Source of the DNA: Prevotella sp. | GTDB taxonomy: Bacteria; Bacteroidota; Bacteroidia; Bacteroidales; Bacteroidaceae | Assembly: GCA_017554105.1 (NCBI GenBank) | Contig: JAFZIY010000007.1 | Span: 1-64,000 of the forward strand | Direction of reading: 5' to 3' | DNA length: 64,000 nt | Shown: one piece after another, positions 1 to 7,392 of the stretch | Layout of the letters: the number at the start of each line of letters is the position of its first letter | Position numbering within the stretch: position 1 is the first letter of the stretch | Translations under genes and position numbers: made by a program | The notes under the pieces: generated by a model | Told to the model about the DNA's origin: nothing | Database searches by the model: none | The model's input: the letters and a program-made list of their open reading frames with translations, nothing else

Positions 1-1
1 A

Positions 2-418
2 CTAACCCCTGAAGCGAAAGATTATTATTGCACATACTACAATATGCTGCAAGACAAAAAGAGTTCTGCCGATGATTACATGCAGTATGTCTATAGTAAG
101 TTGCAGATTATCATCCTCCGCTGGTCTATCGTTACCCATCTATTATGGGAGAAGAGTTTTGAGTACTATAAAAAAGGCACTATCTCTGGAGATGAAATGC
201 TTCACTCAGTCCAGTGTATGCTATATTTTGAAAGTGCTGCTGAGAAGGTCTATCAAGAAATAAGCGGAGGAATGTATCAGGGTTACACCAAAGAGCAGAG
301 TTTGAAGATACTGTATAACTCCTATGATGGTGAGGTTAATCTTCAGAAATTGGCTGACGCACTTGGTTGTTCACGCCAATATGTGAGCAAGACAGTCAAT
401 AAGAAAGACCTAAGTTGA
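2..418 (+). CDS. C-terminal part of a DUF3987-like protein of a mobilizable element (5' end outside window)
   Basis: The frame is open from base 2, well before its first internal ATG at 44, so this is the 3' end of a longer gene cut by the window edge. The visible ~138 residues are largely helical and end in a helix-turn-helix-like stretch (LQKLADALGCSRQYVSK). The phrasing near the start (LTPEAKDYYCTYYN, then SKLQIIILRW) resembles the C-terminus of DUF3987 proteins, which accompany primase/helicase functions in Bacteroidota integrative elements and often lie just upstream of a MobV relaxase, as here. The family call is from memory and could be wrong; the partial status is certain from the reading frame. 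Confidence 0.5.
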   Translation, partial: LTPEAKDYYCTYYNMLQDKKSSADDYMQYVYSKLQIIILRWSIVTHLLWEKSFEYYKKGTISGDEMLHSVQCMLYFESAAEKVYQEISGGMYQGYTKEQSLKILYNSYDGEVNLQKLADALGCSRQYVSKTVNKKDLS

Positions 419-687
419 CAGGTTGCGCTAAAATTTAAAGTTATGCATTGGTTATCAGCAACATACACAACAAAAAGGCGCAACCTCGCAACCTTTGAGA
501 CGAATATGGCAGACAGAAGCCCTCCGCAGGAGTTCTCTGCCACTCTTTCTTAGAAGGGTGGTAGCCCACTAGCACCCTAAAGAGTGCACATGGGCTCAGG
601 GAAGCATTCCCTAAGAACCTTTCCACAAGGGCTTCGCCCCTTGACCCCATCTTTTGAAATATAAATCACTAAAGCAACAAAAACAAT
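419..687. other. Putative oriT region with clustered inverted repeats upstream of the relaxase
   Basis: This 269-bp noncoding stretch directly precedes the MobV gene, where oriT normally lies. It contains AGGTTGCGC (420-428) facing GCGCAACCT (478-486), a GCCCA/TGGGC hairpin (564-595), AGGGAA/TTCCCT (598-612) and CAAGGG/CCCTTG (626-643), the last followed by a TTGACCCC string. Dense hairpins next to a relaxase are the expected layout of an oriT. The nick site itself cannot be assigned from sequence alone. Confidence 0.5.
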
Positions 688-2025
688 ATGGCAAAAAAGA
701 CATGCATACATTTCGACCCTGTTAAGCCAGGGTGTGAGATTCACAATTGGCGCTTGAAGGAACTTGACTATGTCATCAAGGAACTTACGCCAAACAATGA
801 ACACTGGGTTGATCCTCGATACGAAGGAAAGACCTTATCAGATATTCGCAAAGAAATCGCAGAACGTTATCAGGCCACCGTCGGACAGAAGATGCAGGCA
901 AAAGCAGCTCCTATCCGTGAGGCAGCTGTCGTCATCAAACCTGATACGACGATGGCTGACCTGCAACTGTTGGCAAAGCAACTTGAAAAGGAGTTCGGCA
1001 TCAAGTGCATTCAGATTCATATCCATAGGGATGAAGGTTTCAACAAAACCAATCCTGACCCTTCGAAGTTGAATCTGCATGCTCATTTTGTGGCAGATTG
1101 GACACACGACGATGGCACTTCACTTCGTCTGGGGCGTCCAGATACCTCAAGAATGCAGACTATCGCGGCAGAATGTCTTAAGATGGAACGTGGCAGCAGT
1201 TCCAATGTAAAACACCTCAATGCCATACAGTACAAGGAGAAAAAGGCTCTTGAAAATATCTCTTCCCTTAGGTCACTTGTTCGCAAGTCTTTTCTCTCTA
1301 AGGATGCCAAGAATACATTCTACAAGAGAATCGACCAACTTATAGAGGATCTTAAGGCAGACCCACTGAACATTGAACTCCAGCAACAGGTTGAGCAACT
1401 GACAGAAAAAGTCATGCAACTTCAAGCGGATATAGAGCGAAGGAAGCAACTGCACGAACAGGGTCAGAAAGTCATTTCGGCTTTAAGGGATGAAAACAAG
1501 CTATTGCGCAACAACAATGAACAGAGTGCAGCCCTTAACGAGAAGGCCCATAAGGAGATTGACAGCCTACGTAAGGAGAATATGGATTTGAGACGCAAGG
1601 CATATCCAGAACGTTATGTTCTACCCTCCTTCATCGACGTAGAAGCCACCCATGCCTATAAGGACAAACAGGGGCAGTGCCATATCACGATGAAGTTTAC
1701 AGGTGGCTCCAAGGAATACAAGGAGAAAATGAGCAACGAGGACTTTGTGGCTTTCAAGAATGGTAGTCTGACAAAAGAAGAGGTTATCGCCAAGTATCAT
1801 AAGTCCCGCATTGAAGCCTATATCAACAGAGCATTTTCAAATTCCGACAAACGTTCTGCCACTTTATCCCTCATAGAAAAAACCATCTTCAGTTACATGA
1901 ATCTCTACTCCAGTTCTGCTTACGTTCCATCATCCAATGGTGACAATAAAAATCGCAAGAGAAGAAACTATGATGACATAGACAATATGAATGATGAAGA
2001 ACGAAAAGGAATGGCATATCGATGA
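688..2025 (+). CDS. MobV-family relaxase (Mob/Pre plasmid recombination family)
   Basis: Predicted relaxase that nicks oriT and stays attached to the transferred strand during mobilization by a helper conjugation system. The 445-residue protein has the MobV order: PIREAAVVI at about 75-83, a predicted metal/catalytic block HIHRDEG (111-117) followed by LNLHAHF (128-134), then a long charged coiled coil (about 210-300). The canonical motif reads HxDExTPHxH; here HIHRDEG and LNLHAHF are separated by a short insert, but the histidine arrangement is kept. The C-terminus is basic and low-complexity (NRKRRNYDD). It follows the DUF3987-like gene and hairpin region in the usual mobilizable-element order. 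Start ATG at 688 is the only good one near the motif-bearing N-terminus. Confidence 0.85.
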   Translation: MAKKTCIHFDPVKPGCEIHNWRLKELDYVIKELTPNNEHWVDPRYEGKTLSDIRKEIAERYQATVGQKMQAKAAPIREAAVVIKPDTTMADLQLLAKQLEKEFGIKCIQIHIHRDEGFNKTNPDPSKLNLHAHFVADWTHDDGTSLRLGRPDTSRMQTIAAECLKMERGSSSNVKHLNAIQYKEKKALENISSLRSLVRKSFLSKDAKNTFYKRIDQLIEDLKADPLNIELQQQVEQLTEKVMQLQADIERRKQLHEQGQKVISALRDENKLLRNNNEQSAALNEKAHKEIDSLRKENMDLRRKAYPERYVLPSFIDVEATHAYKDKQGQCHITMKFTGGSKEYKEKMSNEDFVAFKNGSLTKEEVIAKYHKSRIEAYINRAFSNSDKRSATLSLIEKTIFSYMNLYSSSAYVPSSNGDNKNRKRRNYDDIDNMNDEERKGMAYR

Positions 2026-2133
2026 TTACACAAAGCTCTCTCATTTAAGCAGCTATGATTAGAAAATAAAACGAAATTCGTCACTATTTTTTGTTTTTCG
2101 CAGGTTGAATGCTTCAATATCAATTATTTCTTG

Positions 2134-2141
2134 TATCTTTG
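2134..2141 (+). promoter_or_regulatory. Bacteroidota -7 element (TATCTTTG) ahead of the tRNA-like sequence
   Basis: TATCTTTG matches the TAnnTTTG -7 consensus of the Bacteroidota primary sigma factor. It ends six bases before the tRNA-like stem, so transcription would begin almost at its first base. No clear TTTG -33 element is present at the right distance; the closest match is a TTG near 2105. Confidence 0.5.
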
Positions 2142-2146
2142 CAGCC

Positions 2147-2202
2147 GCATCGTAGATTGGACTGGATTTACAACCCAAGGGGTTCGACTCCCCTCATGAT
2201 GC
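2147..2202 (+). other. tRNA-like relic lacking a D-arm
   Basis: GCATCGT (2147-2153) pairs with ATGATGC (2196-2202) as a 7-bp acceptor-like stem. Between them lies a perfect T-arm: AGGGG, loop TTCGACT, CCCCT. Only about 22 bases separate the acceptor strand from the T-arm, so the D-arm and a normal anticodon arm are missing (TTGG/CCAA could form one weak stem). At 56 nt it is too short for a working bacterial tRNA. It is preceded by a -7 promoter element and lies in the leader of the small gene at 2235. It may be a decayed tRNA, an attachment-site scar or a structured leader RNA. Confidence 0.5.
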
Positions 2203-2234
2203 AGGATTAAAGTTGAACATTAAAATGATAGTTT

Positions 2235-2522
2235 ATGAAAACAAAAGAAAAGTTTCCGTTGACTACATTTATCAAAAATGTTCAGTCAACCCTTAGAAAG
2301 GTTGGTGAGTTTGCACTCAATAATATTGAGTATGTTTTGGTAGTAACGGGCATCGCTGCAAAGATTTATGAAACTCTTATTGCAGATTTCGATATGCCAC
2401 TATCCTTTTACACAGACATGGCATTAGATATGCTTTTGGTGTGGGAATGGATGAAATACCAAATGGCAGACTGTAAAATCCTTAGGCGCAGGCTGGCAAC
2501 CTGCGCCTTAAATTATCAATGA
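2235..2522 (+). CDS. Small protein of unknown function with two hydrophobic segments
   Basis: A 95-residue open frame starting at ATG 2235, about 30 bp after the tRNA-like element and possibly on the same transcript. It has a basic N-terminus, a hydrophobic stretch around residues 32-47 (YVLVVTGIAAKIY) and another around 57-72, so it could be a small membrane or membrane-associated protein. The last codons run through a strong hairpin (2484-2508), which gives an arginine-rich tail (LRRRLATC) that may reflect DNA structure more than protein function. I do not recognise a family. It lies tail-to-tail with the minus-strand gene ending at 2525. Confidence 0.45.
   Translation: MKTKEKFPLTTFIKNVQSTLRKVGEFALNNIEYVLVVTGIAAKIYETLIADFDMPLSFYTDMALDMLLVWEWMKYQMADCKILRRRLATCALNYQ
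2484..2508. terminator. GC-rich hairpin between convergent genes
   Basis: AGGCGCAGG (2484-2492) and CCTGCGCCT (2500-2508) form a 9-bp stem with a 7-base loop, located at the meeting point of the convergent genes at 2235 and 2525. No T-run follows on the plus strand, so it may be a weak bidirectional terminator or a mobile palindrome. Confidence 0.4.
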
Positions 2523-2524
2523 GA

Positions 2525-3802
2525 CTATACTCCTTCTTCAAGCATTATTTTCAGTATTTGTGAAATGGTATTCTCATTGCTGATTTCACCACCTCTTCTT
2601 TTTGCCATCCCTGCAATAGCTTCGCTTTCACCACATACACGGAAATAATACCTCTGGCTTTCTTCCTGGTATTGGAAGTTTATTTTAAGTTCTTTATTTA
2701 TTGCATCTAACACTTTCTCTGATATTTTGCATCCACCTAATACTGGAATTGCATAAGTATCTTCATCCCATTCGTAATCATCTCTGCCTACTCTGTATTG
2801 TCCATCAATATAATGCCAACACTTCATATTCCGAAAAATGCAATACTGATTGTAGAGTTCAGATGATATTTTAGGCGTTATGTACTTGTTACTTTCCCAA
2901 GTAGGGGTCAACTTCTTCCAAGCCTGTCTACAGAAATCTTCATTGTAATTTAATACAATATTAGATAGAATATCCAATTCTACATGATTCCTATAATCAG
3001 GGTGTATAACATCTCCAAGTCCCAATTCTTCTTCAATATACTTCGGCAATGACATTACTAGCCCTGTATATTTTCTATTCTTCCCTTTAGTGACAAATTT
3101 TAAATCTTTAATGGATTTGGAAAACAACCAAAAAACATATGGATTATACATATATGGAGATTCCAAATCAATTGTAATACCATAGTTTGAACCATATGGA
3201 GAATGAAAAGTTTCCTTCCTTTCTAATTTACAATTGTAAACCATACTGAGAATAGAATTGTATGGATCAAAGTATTTATGATGAATGTCCCATTCCCAAT
3301 CCAGAGAACATTCTTTAAAAAAGTGGATATTGATCTCGGAGAAACTAATCCCAGACTCTATTTCTTTGTTTATTTTTTTTAGGATTGTACCTATAAAAGT
3401 TTTAATGCTGCCATCATGTTCATATATGTACTTGCCACCATCTTCTCCTCTTAAATGAAACTTATAACAATGTCCTTTACCTTCTTCTGCATTAGTATAT
3501 TCCCAATAATTAATTTCTTCTACAAAAACATTTCTTATTTTTATTTCATCTGGCTGCATTGCAAGGGTTTCAACATCAAAATACCCTATTTCAATTTTTA
3601 TTTCTTTAAAGTCCTTACCTTCTATTGATTGCGGAATAGGTGCACCCGCATACCTAAATCCAGTATAGGGGTCTCTCGTTGGAGCATCTCTATTTATACG
3701 AATATATGGAACTTTTGAACAATTAAGTTCAAGAGAATCTAATTGTGCCTTTTTGTTATTATCCTTAATAGGTATAACTTTGTATTGATTAACAATCAAC
3801 AT
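2525..3802 (-). CDS. Hypothetical protein, possible accessory/defence cargo
   Basis: A 425-residue, AT-rich gene with its start at 3802 (MLIVNQYKVIPI). No signal peptide or membrane segment is evident. It is rich in aromatic residues (HYKYFDPYNS, DDYEWDEDTYAI) and ends in a short helical stretch. I do not recognise any catalytic motif or family. It lies between the mobilization module and the EVE/HigBA genes, transcribed like the defence genes to its right but separated from the EVE-like gene by about 100 bp. The base composition is lower in G+C than the chromosomal genes after 16 kb, in keeping with transferred cargo. Confidence 0.5.
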   Translation of the reverse strand: MLIVNQYKVIPIKDNNKKAQLDSLELNCSKVPYIRINRDAPTRDPYTGFRYAGAPIPQSIEGKDFKEIKIEIGYFDVETLAMQPDEIKIRNVFVEEINYWEYTNAEEGKGHCYKFHLRGEDGGKYIYEHDGSIKTFIGTILKKINKEIESGISFSEINIHFFKECSLDWEWDIHHKYFDPYNSILSMVYNCKLERKETFHSPYGSNYGITIDLESPYMYNPYVFWLFSKSIKDLKFVTKGKNRKYTGLVMSLPKYIEEELGLGDVIHPDYRNHVELDILSNIVLNYNEDFCRQAWKKLTPTWESNKYITPKISSELYNQYCIFRNMKCWHYIDGQYRVGRDDYEWDEDTYAIPVLGGCKISEKVLDAINKELKINFQYQEESQRYYFRVCGESEAIAGMAKRRGGEISNENTISQILKIMLEEGV

Positions 3803-3899
3803 AATCTATTATGCATAAATGATGAAAAATGTATACTTCTCATGCCAAGCAGATTCTGATTGAACGCGAGTTAATAAAGGCAAGACAGTAGAGACAACC

Positions 3900-4286
3900 T
3901 CATTCAAAATGTGAAGAGAGCCATTCTGCTTGATCTATTGTCAGTCTCTTGTATTGAACATATCGACTTATACCATGCTCTTCCAATTCGTCACGATCAA
4001 GCCCATCACCATGATAAACAGGAGCGATATTTTTCAACTTGAAACAAGAGGTGTCATGCTTATATTTTCCACGCCAATATTTCATATCTGCTCGTACGCT
4101 ATCCGTTTCGACAACTTGAAGCTTATACATTACACGATTGTGTTCTTTGTCTGATATGAACAAGTACACAATGTCACCCACCTGCATCTTTTTGTTTGCT
4201 TTCTTCCAATAGGCAATCCCCAAGTCACGAATGCTTCCGATATGATCAATGAAGCTTTCAATCCCAATTAGAACATAGTTGTTCAT
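3900..4286 (-). CDS. EVE/PUA-like domain protein
   Basis: About 128 residues from the ATG at 4286. The segment KKMQVGDIVYLFIS followed by VMYKLQVVETDSVRADM looks like the core of EVE-type PUA-like domains, which bind modified bases and often accompany restriction or toxin systems. A longer frame starts at 4328, but the ATG at 4286 has a purine-rich ribosome-binding site (GGAGGG) and overlaps the stop of the upstream gene as ATGA, so I prefer it. A trailing aromatic region (YWRGKYKHD) fits the fold. Family assignment is by pattern only; an ASCH domain is the main alternative. Confidence 0.55.
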   Translation of the reverse strand: MNNYVLIGIESFIDHIGSIRDLGIAYWKKANKKMQVGDIVYLFISDKEHNRVMYKLQVVETDSVRADMKYWRGKYKHDTSCFKLKNIAPVYHGDGLDRDELEEHGISRYVQYKRLTIDQAEWLSSHFE

Positions 4287-4579
4287 TCTGTTCCCTCCTT
4301 TCCATATTTCTTTCGATATTTCAAACAATCATTATAACATGAATCTGTCAACATCTTGTGAATGTTTGGATTACCAAAATTCTGATTCATCAATAGAAGT
4401 TGAGCATCCTTCTTATAGATACTTGCATCAAGTTTCCATTCAACCGCATCAAATTCTGCTTCTATCTGTTTGCGTGCATCTGTCAATTCATCTTGCAACT
4501 TATTTATTCGCATGAAATCAACCACACAGACAATTGCAAGAAGAATTATAGCAATAATGTAAAATACATGTTTTGACAT
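4283..4579 (-). CDS. Small single-pass membrane protein with coiled coil
   Basis: 98 residues. An N-terminal membrane segment (about 5-21, FYIIAIILLAIVCVV) is followed by a charged helical region (about 26-55) that could form a coiled coil, then a short Cys-containing tail (DSCYNDCLKY). It overlaps the EVE-like gene by 4 bp (ATGA) and starts 46 bp after higA, so the order higB-higA-this-EVE may be one transcript. The protein probably sits in the inner membrane with its coiled coil on one side. The family is not recognised. Confidence 0.55.
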   Translation of the reverse strand: MSKHVFYIIAIILLAIVCVVDFMRINKLQDELTDARKQIEAEFDAVEWKLDASIYKKDAQLLLMNQNFGNPNIHKMLTDSCYNDCLKYRKKYGKEGTE

Positions 4580-4625
4580 TTTCTCTGGATTTTAATTATT
4601 TCTTTCCCTTTAGGTTTCCTATTGC

Positions 4626-4988
4626 TTAATATCCCAACATCGCTGCTGGCGTTATTCCTAAAGTAACACAAAGTAGACGGGCTATCTTCAGCGTAGGCTC
4701 TGCCCTACCTGAAACATAGTCGCTTATGCGTGAAGGACTGACCCCAATCTCTGAAGCCAATTGTTTCTGGCTCATCTTCTTCTCATCCAGAGAAAGTTGT
4801 ATCAGCTGGGCAACGGTAGGTTTGCCAATGGGATAGTGCTCCTTCTCATAGTCAATGACAACATCCGACATCATTGTCAACTCTACTGCATTTCGGTCAT
4901 TGGAAGGTGTGTTGTCATCAACTACTGGCAACAGTTCCTCGATCCGTGCTAATGCGAACTCATATTGTTCTTTGGTAATCTTTGCCAT
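4626..4988 (-). CDS. higA: HigA-type antitoxin with XRE helix-turn-helix
   Basis: 120 residues. The second half carries a classic XRE helix-turn-helix (KMSQKQLASEIGVSPSRISD, then YVSGRAEPTLKIARLL, residues about 72-108), and the N-terminal half resembles the extended N-terminus of HigA antitoxins. It would bind the upstream HigB toxin and repress the shared promoter. It lies 17 bp downstream of the higB gene, in the toxin-first order typical of higBA loci. The likely operator is around the promoter at 5314-5343. Confidence 0.85.
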   Translation of the reverse strand: MAKITKEQYEFALARIEELLPVVDDNTPSNDRNAVELTMMSDVVIDYEKEHYPIGKPTVAQLIQLSLDEKKMSQKQLASEIGVSPSRISDYVSGRAEPTLKIARLLCVTLGITPAAMLGY

Positions 4989-5005
4989 ATTTGTACCTCC
5001 TTATA

Positions 5006-5305
5006 TTATATCGTTGAAACGTCAATTTTATCGTATTCACTATGAGTTCCCACAAATCGGATGAATATATGTCCTATTGTGAACTTCACGACCACTACCA
5101 GACGATATTTATTGCCCCTGATGTCAAAGACATAATGTTGATTCCCAACGTAGTCTGTTGTGGGGAAGTCTGCCTTTATATCCGACAGATTCTTCCACTC
5201 TGCCTTTTCTGCGATGTCATACCATCGTTCAAGTGCAGCCTGAGCGTCTCCATGTCCTTCAGAACTATAGAACTCAACTAATCGTCTATGTGATACTATT
5301 CTCAT
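5006..5305 (-). CDS. higB: HigB-type mRNA interferase toxin
   Basis: 99 residues with the compact HigB/RelE-like pattern: N-terminal MRIVSHRRLVEFY, a central WKNLSDIKADFP block, and the beta-strand end YRLVVVVKFTIGHIFIRFVGTHSEYDK, where the conserved H-x-x-Y motif (THSEYDKID) is typical of the family. It is predicted to cut translated mRNAs on the ribosome. The start ATG (5303-5305) lies only a few bases after the predicted transcription start, so the transcript is nearly leaderless. The antitoxin gene follows directly. Confidence 0.88.
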   Translation of the reverse strand: MRIVSHRRLVEFYSSEGHGDAQAALERWYDIAEKAEWKNLSDIKADFPTTDYVGNQHYVFDIRGNKYRLVVVVKFTIGHIFIRFVGTHSEYDKIDVSTI

Positions 5306-5313
5306 ATTCGGTG

Positions 5314-5343
5314 CAAAATTACATAATTATTTTGAATTTCAAA
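5314..5343 (-). promoter_or_regulatory. higBA promoter
   Basis: On the minus strand TTTG (5340-5343) and TAATTTTG (5314-5321) are separated by 18 bp, close to the Bacteroidota consensus spacing. The -7 element ends less than 10 bp from the higB start codon. Autorepression by HigA here is expected from the family but not shown by a visible operator palindrome. Confidence 0.7.
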
Positions 5344-5392
5344 AGAAAATTGATAAAAATTACTGATTTTTAGAACTTTTCTTCTAGTTTTC

Positions 5393-5423
5393 TTTGTTAT
5401 CTCGTGATTTTTGGTTATCTTTG
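5393..5423 (+). promoter_or_regulatory. Strong orphan promoter pointing into a gene-free region
   Basis: TTTG (5393-5396), 19 bp, then TATCTTTG (5416-5423): a near-consensus Bacteroidota promoter on the plus strand, divergent from higBA. No open reading frame of note follows for 400 bp on this strand. A hairpin CTCTT/AAGAG lies shortly downstream (about 5453-5469). It may drive a small RNA, or be a relic of a lost gene. Confidence 0.55.
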
Positions 5424-5588
5424 CACCGCATAATGCAGAACAGATGATGATACTCTTCTGAGTGAAGAGCGAGTTAAGTGGAAGACCTGTCAATGAACTA
5501 AAGGGATAAGAACCACGAAATTCTATTTCCCAAAATTCATTTGTACGGTTTAAACTATAAAAAGCAGCATATCAACAAGATATAGATG

Positions 5589-5723
5589 CTGCGTGGGAAA
5601 GTGATTTTTTGCAAAGAAAAACATACTATCTGCAAATATAGCTCGTAAATCACATCATTTCAAGTATTTAAAATTTCATCCATTTTTGCAGATTTTTGAT
5701 TTTTAACTTCGATATTTGCAGAT
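5589..5723. repeat. Left copy of att-like motif cluster (CTGCGTGGGAAA plus TTTGCAGAT boxes)
   Basis: CTGCGTGGGAAA at 5589-5600 and three TTTGCAGAT boxes match the cluster at 15737-15925. Such iterated short boxes around a core look like tyrosine-recombinase arm and core sites at the ends of integrated elements. No integrase gene is present in the window, so the role is inferred. Confidence 0.45.
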
Positions 5724-5818
5724 CATCCTCTATTTTGTCCCCCAGTTGTCCCCCGAGATAATAGAAAATAGCCGAGGGACAAAAATATCTCATAGGTGGT
5801 GATTTACGTTTTCACATG

Positions 5819-7348
5819 TTATTTTGGAAGATATACATTCCAACTTATACAATGTAAAGCGCCACCTTCTTTTGCAATTTCTGCCATTTCTATTTGACGG
5901 ATACAGCAATCGGGGAATGCTTCTTGAATGTATTGTTGAGCTATTGCATCTTCTTCAATGTTGAATTTAGGCATTATGATGTTTTTGCCAACTTGAAGAA
6001 AGTTGATATATGCCCAGTTGAGATCATAACAAGGTTTATCAACGTTGCCCTTGAAACGCATTTCTGTAACTTCAAAGCCGTAACTATCAAGAATCCGACG
6101 GATGGATGCTGCTTCTTCAGGATAGCAATCGCCATGATTACCCATCAGTATTCGATTATCGCCACACCATTTGATGAATCCATCCGAATGTCCATACACA
6201 TCATCTTCATGCGGAGTCCAAGGAATAATGATAACAGGATGCCCAATTTCAGATTCCAGCAAAACCTTGAAATCTGTATCTCCTTTCTCACGTCCATTTT
6301 CCATAAATACTTTATCAGTCATCACAATATATGGACCGCATGGTACCATATTACCACCATCTATGATGAGGTCAGTCGAACGACAACTAATCCCCATACC
6401 TCGTAACACTTTGGTAGCATCAGTAATTGTCTCAATATCTTTTTTATTATTGCTCCTCACAAGATAATCAGGATAATAGCGATATTTCAAGAACTCATTT
6501 TCTCCCAATTGAATCGGCATATAATCGCGATCCCAATAATCATTTGTCGATTTCAGTTCTTTGGGCTCAATTCCCATTTCATTAAGCACATCCTTCAGAC
6601 GCTTATAAAACTCTGGATGTCCTTCTTTATTGTCTTTTAACCAAGGAGAGAAATACACGAGGTTTGTATCTTTATCGTGCATTAATGTATCACAACGCAC
6701 ATATCTATAACGTCTATCCACAAATCTCGAAAAATTACTATATAGACATTTCCTTTCAGAAACTTCATGATATTCTTCAAGAATATAATCAACCTTACCC
6801 TCTACTGTTTGTTTGGATGTAAGTAGATTGATACGAGGTTCACGAATATAGCCCACCATACCATTATCATGCTCCAAAAGAACAGGAAATTCATTGTCGA
6901 CACCAGTAGCATCATAGCACCTAAACAATTCAGCACAAGCCCATGGTCCATTTAGAACTTCACAACCATCTTCACTTATTAGTTGACGAATGAGGATGCC
7001 ACCAAAATATGCACTATCATCGAGAACATACTTTTCAACACTCTTTCCTTTACTGTTAGCTCTAGACTCACGCTTAATATTACTGGCAAAATTTAAATCA
7101 ATCCCTCCAAAGTCATTTACGTACCAGCATAAAGATTTTGATGCTCGTGGATGAGTGATGATATCACGATGATTCTTGTTGTAGAAGTAAAATTCAATCT
7201 CCTTAAAAAGATACTTCTTCTCACCCTTTTGGATAGCAAAACTTTCAAACAGCATCTTTGCTATTTGTTCAAAACGCTCTTCGATGTTAGATGTATTCAT
7301 GTTGGCATCAAGAGTCATCCATTTACGTAGTTGTTCTGTATTGTTCAT
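5819..7348 (-). CDS. Fusion of an unrecognised N-terminal domain to an agmatine-deiminase/PAD-like domain
   Basis: 509 residues, last gene of the defence cluster, 44 bp after the KAP gene. The C-terminal half (about 225-509) has the guanidino-modifying-enzyme signature of agmatine deiminases and bacterial PADs: DYWDRDYMP (270-278), IDGGNM (329-334), GHSDG (386-390) and GGALHC ending in the nucleophile-position Cys500. All predicted catalytic positions are kept, so it is probably an active hydrolase or transferase on a guanidino group. The N-terminal ~200 residues (FGGIDLNFAS, YFGGILIRQL, GPWACAELF) form a separate domain I cannot name; a distant glycosylase-like fold is a guess. Free agmatine deiminases are about 350 residues, so this is a true fusion. 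The substrate is unknown. Confidence 0.7.
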   Translation of the reverse strand: MNNTEQLRKWMTLDANMNTSNIEERFEQIAKMLFESFAIQKGEKKYLFKEIEFYFYNKNHRDIITHPRASKSLCWYVNDFGGIDLNFASNIKRESRANSKGKSVEKYVLDDSAYFGGILIRQLISEDGCEVLNGPWACAELFRCYDATGVDNEFPVLLEHDNGMVGYIREPRINLLTSKQTVEGKVDYILEEYHEVSERKCLYSNFSRFVDRRYRYVRCDTLMHDKDTNLVYFSPWLKDNKEGHPEFYKRLKDVLNEMGIEPKELKSTNDYWDRDYMPIQLGENEFLKYRYYPDYLVRSNNKKDIETITDATKVLRGMGISCRSTDLIIDGGNMVPCGPYIVMTDKVFMENGREKGDTDFKVLLESEIGHPVIIIPWTPHEDDVYGHSDGFIKWCGDNRILMGNHGDCYPEEAASIRRILDSYGFEVTEMRFKGNVDKPCYDLNWAYINFLQVGKNIIMPKFNIEEDAIAQQYIQEAFPDCCIRQIEMAEIAKEGGALHCISWNVYLPK

Positions 7349-7392
7349 TTACCAAATTGTATCATAATACTACCTTAATCTAATTGAAGACT

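Larger units (their letters stand above)
5306..5818. other. 513-bp gene-free region between higB and the defence operon
   Basis: Contains the divergent higBA and orphan promoters, a GCAGCAT/ATGCTGC inverted repeat (5564-5592), the motif CTGCGTGGGAAA (5589-5600), three TTTGCAGAT boxes (5628-5636 minus; 5685-5693 and 5715-5723 plus) and a pair of GTCCCCC strings facing a CCGAGGGAC string near 5735-5785. No coding potential is evident. The same motif set recurs at 15.7-15.9 kb. Confidence 0.6.

Noticed and set aside
2147-2202. Functional tRNA
   Set aside because: Only 56 nt, no D-arm, no proper anticodon stem.
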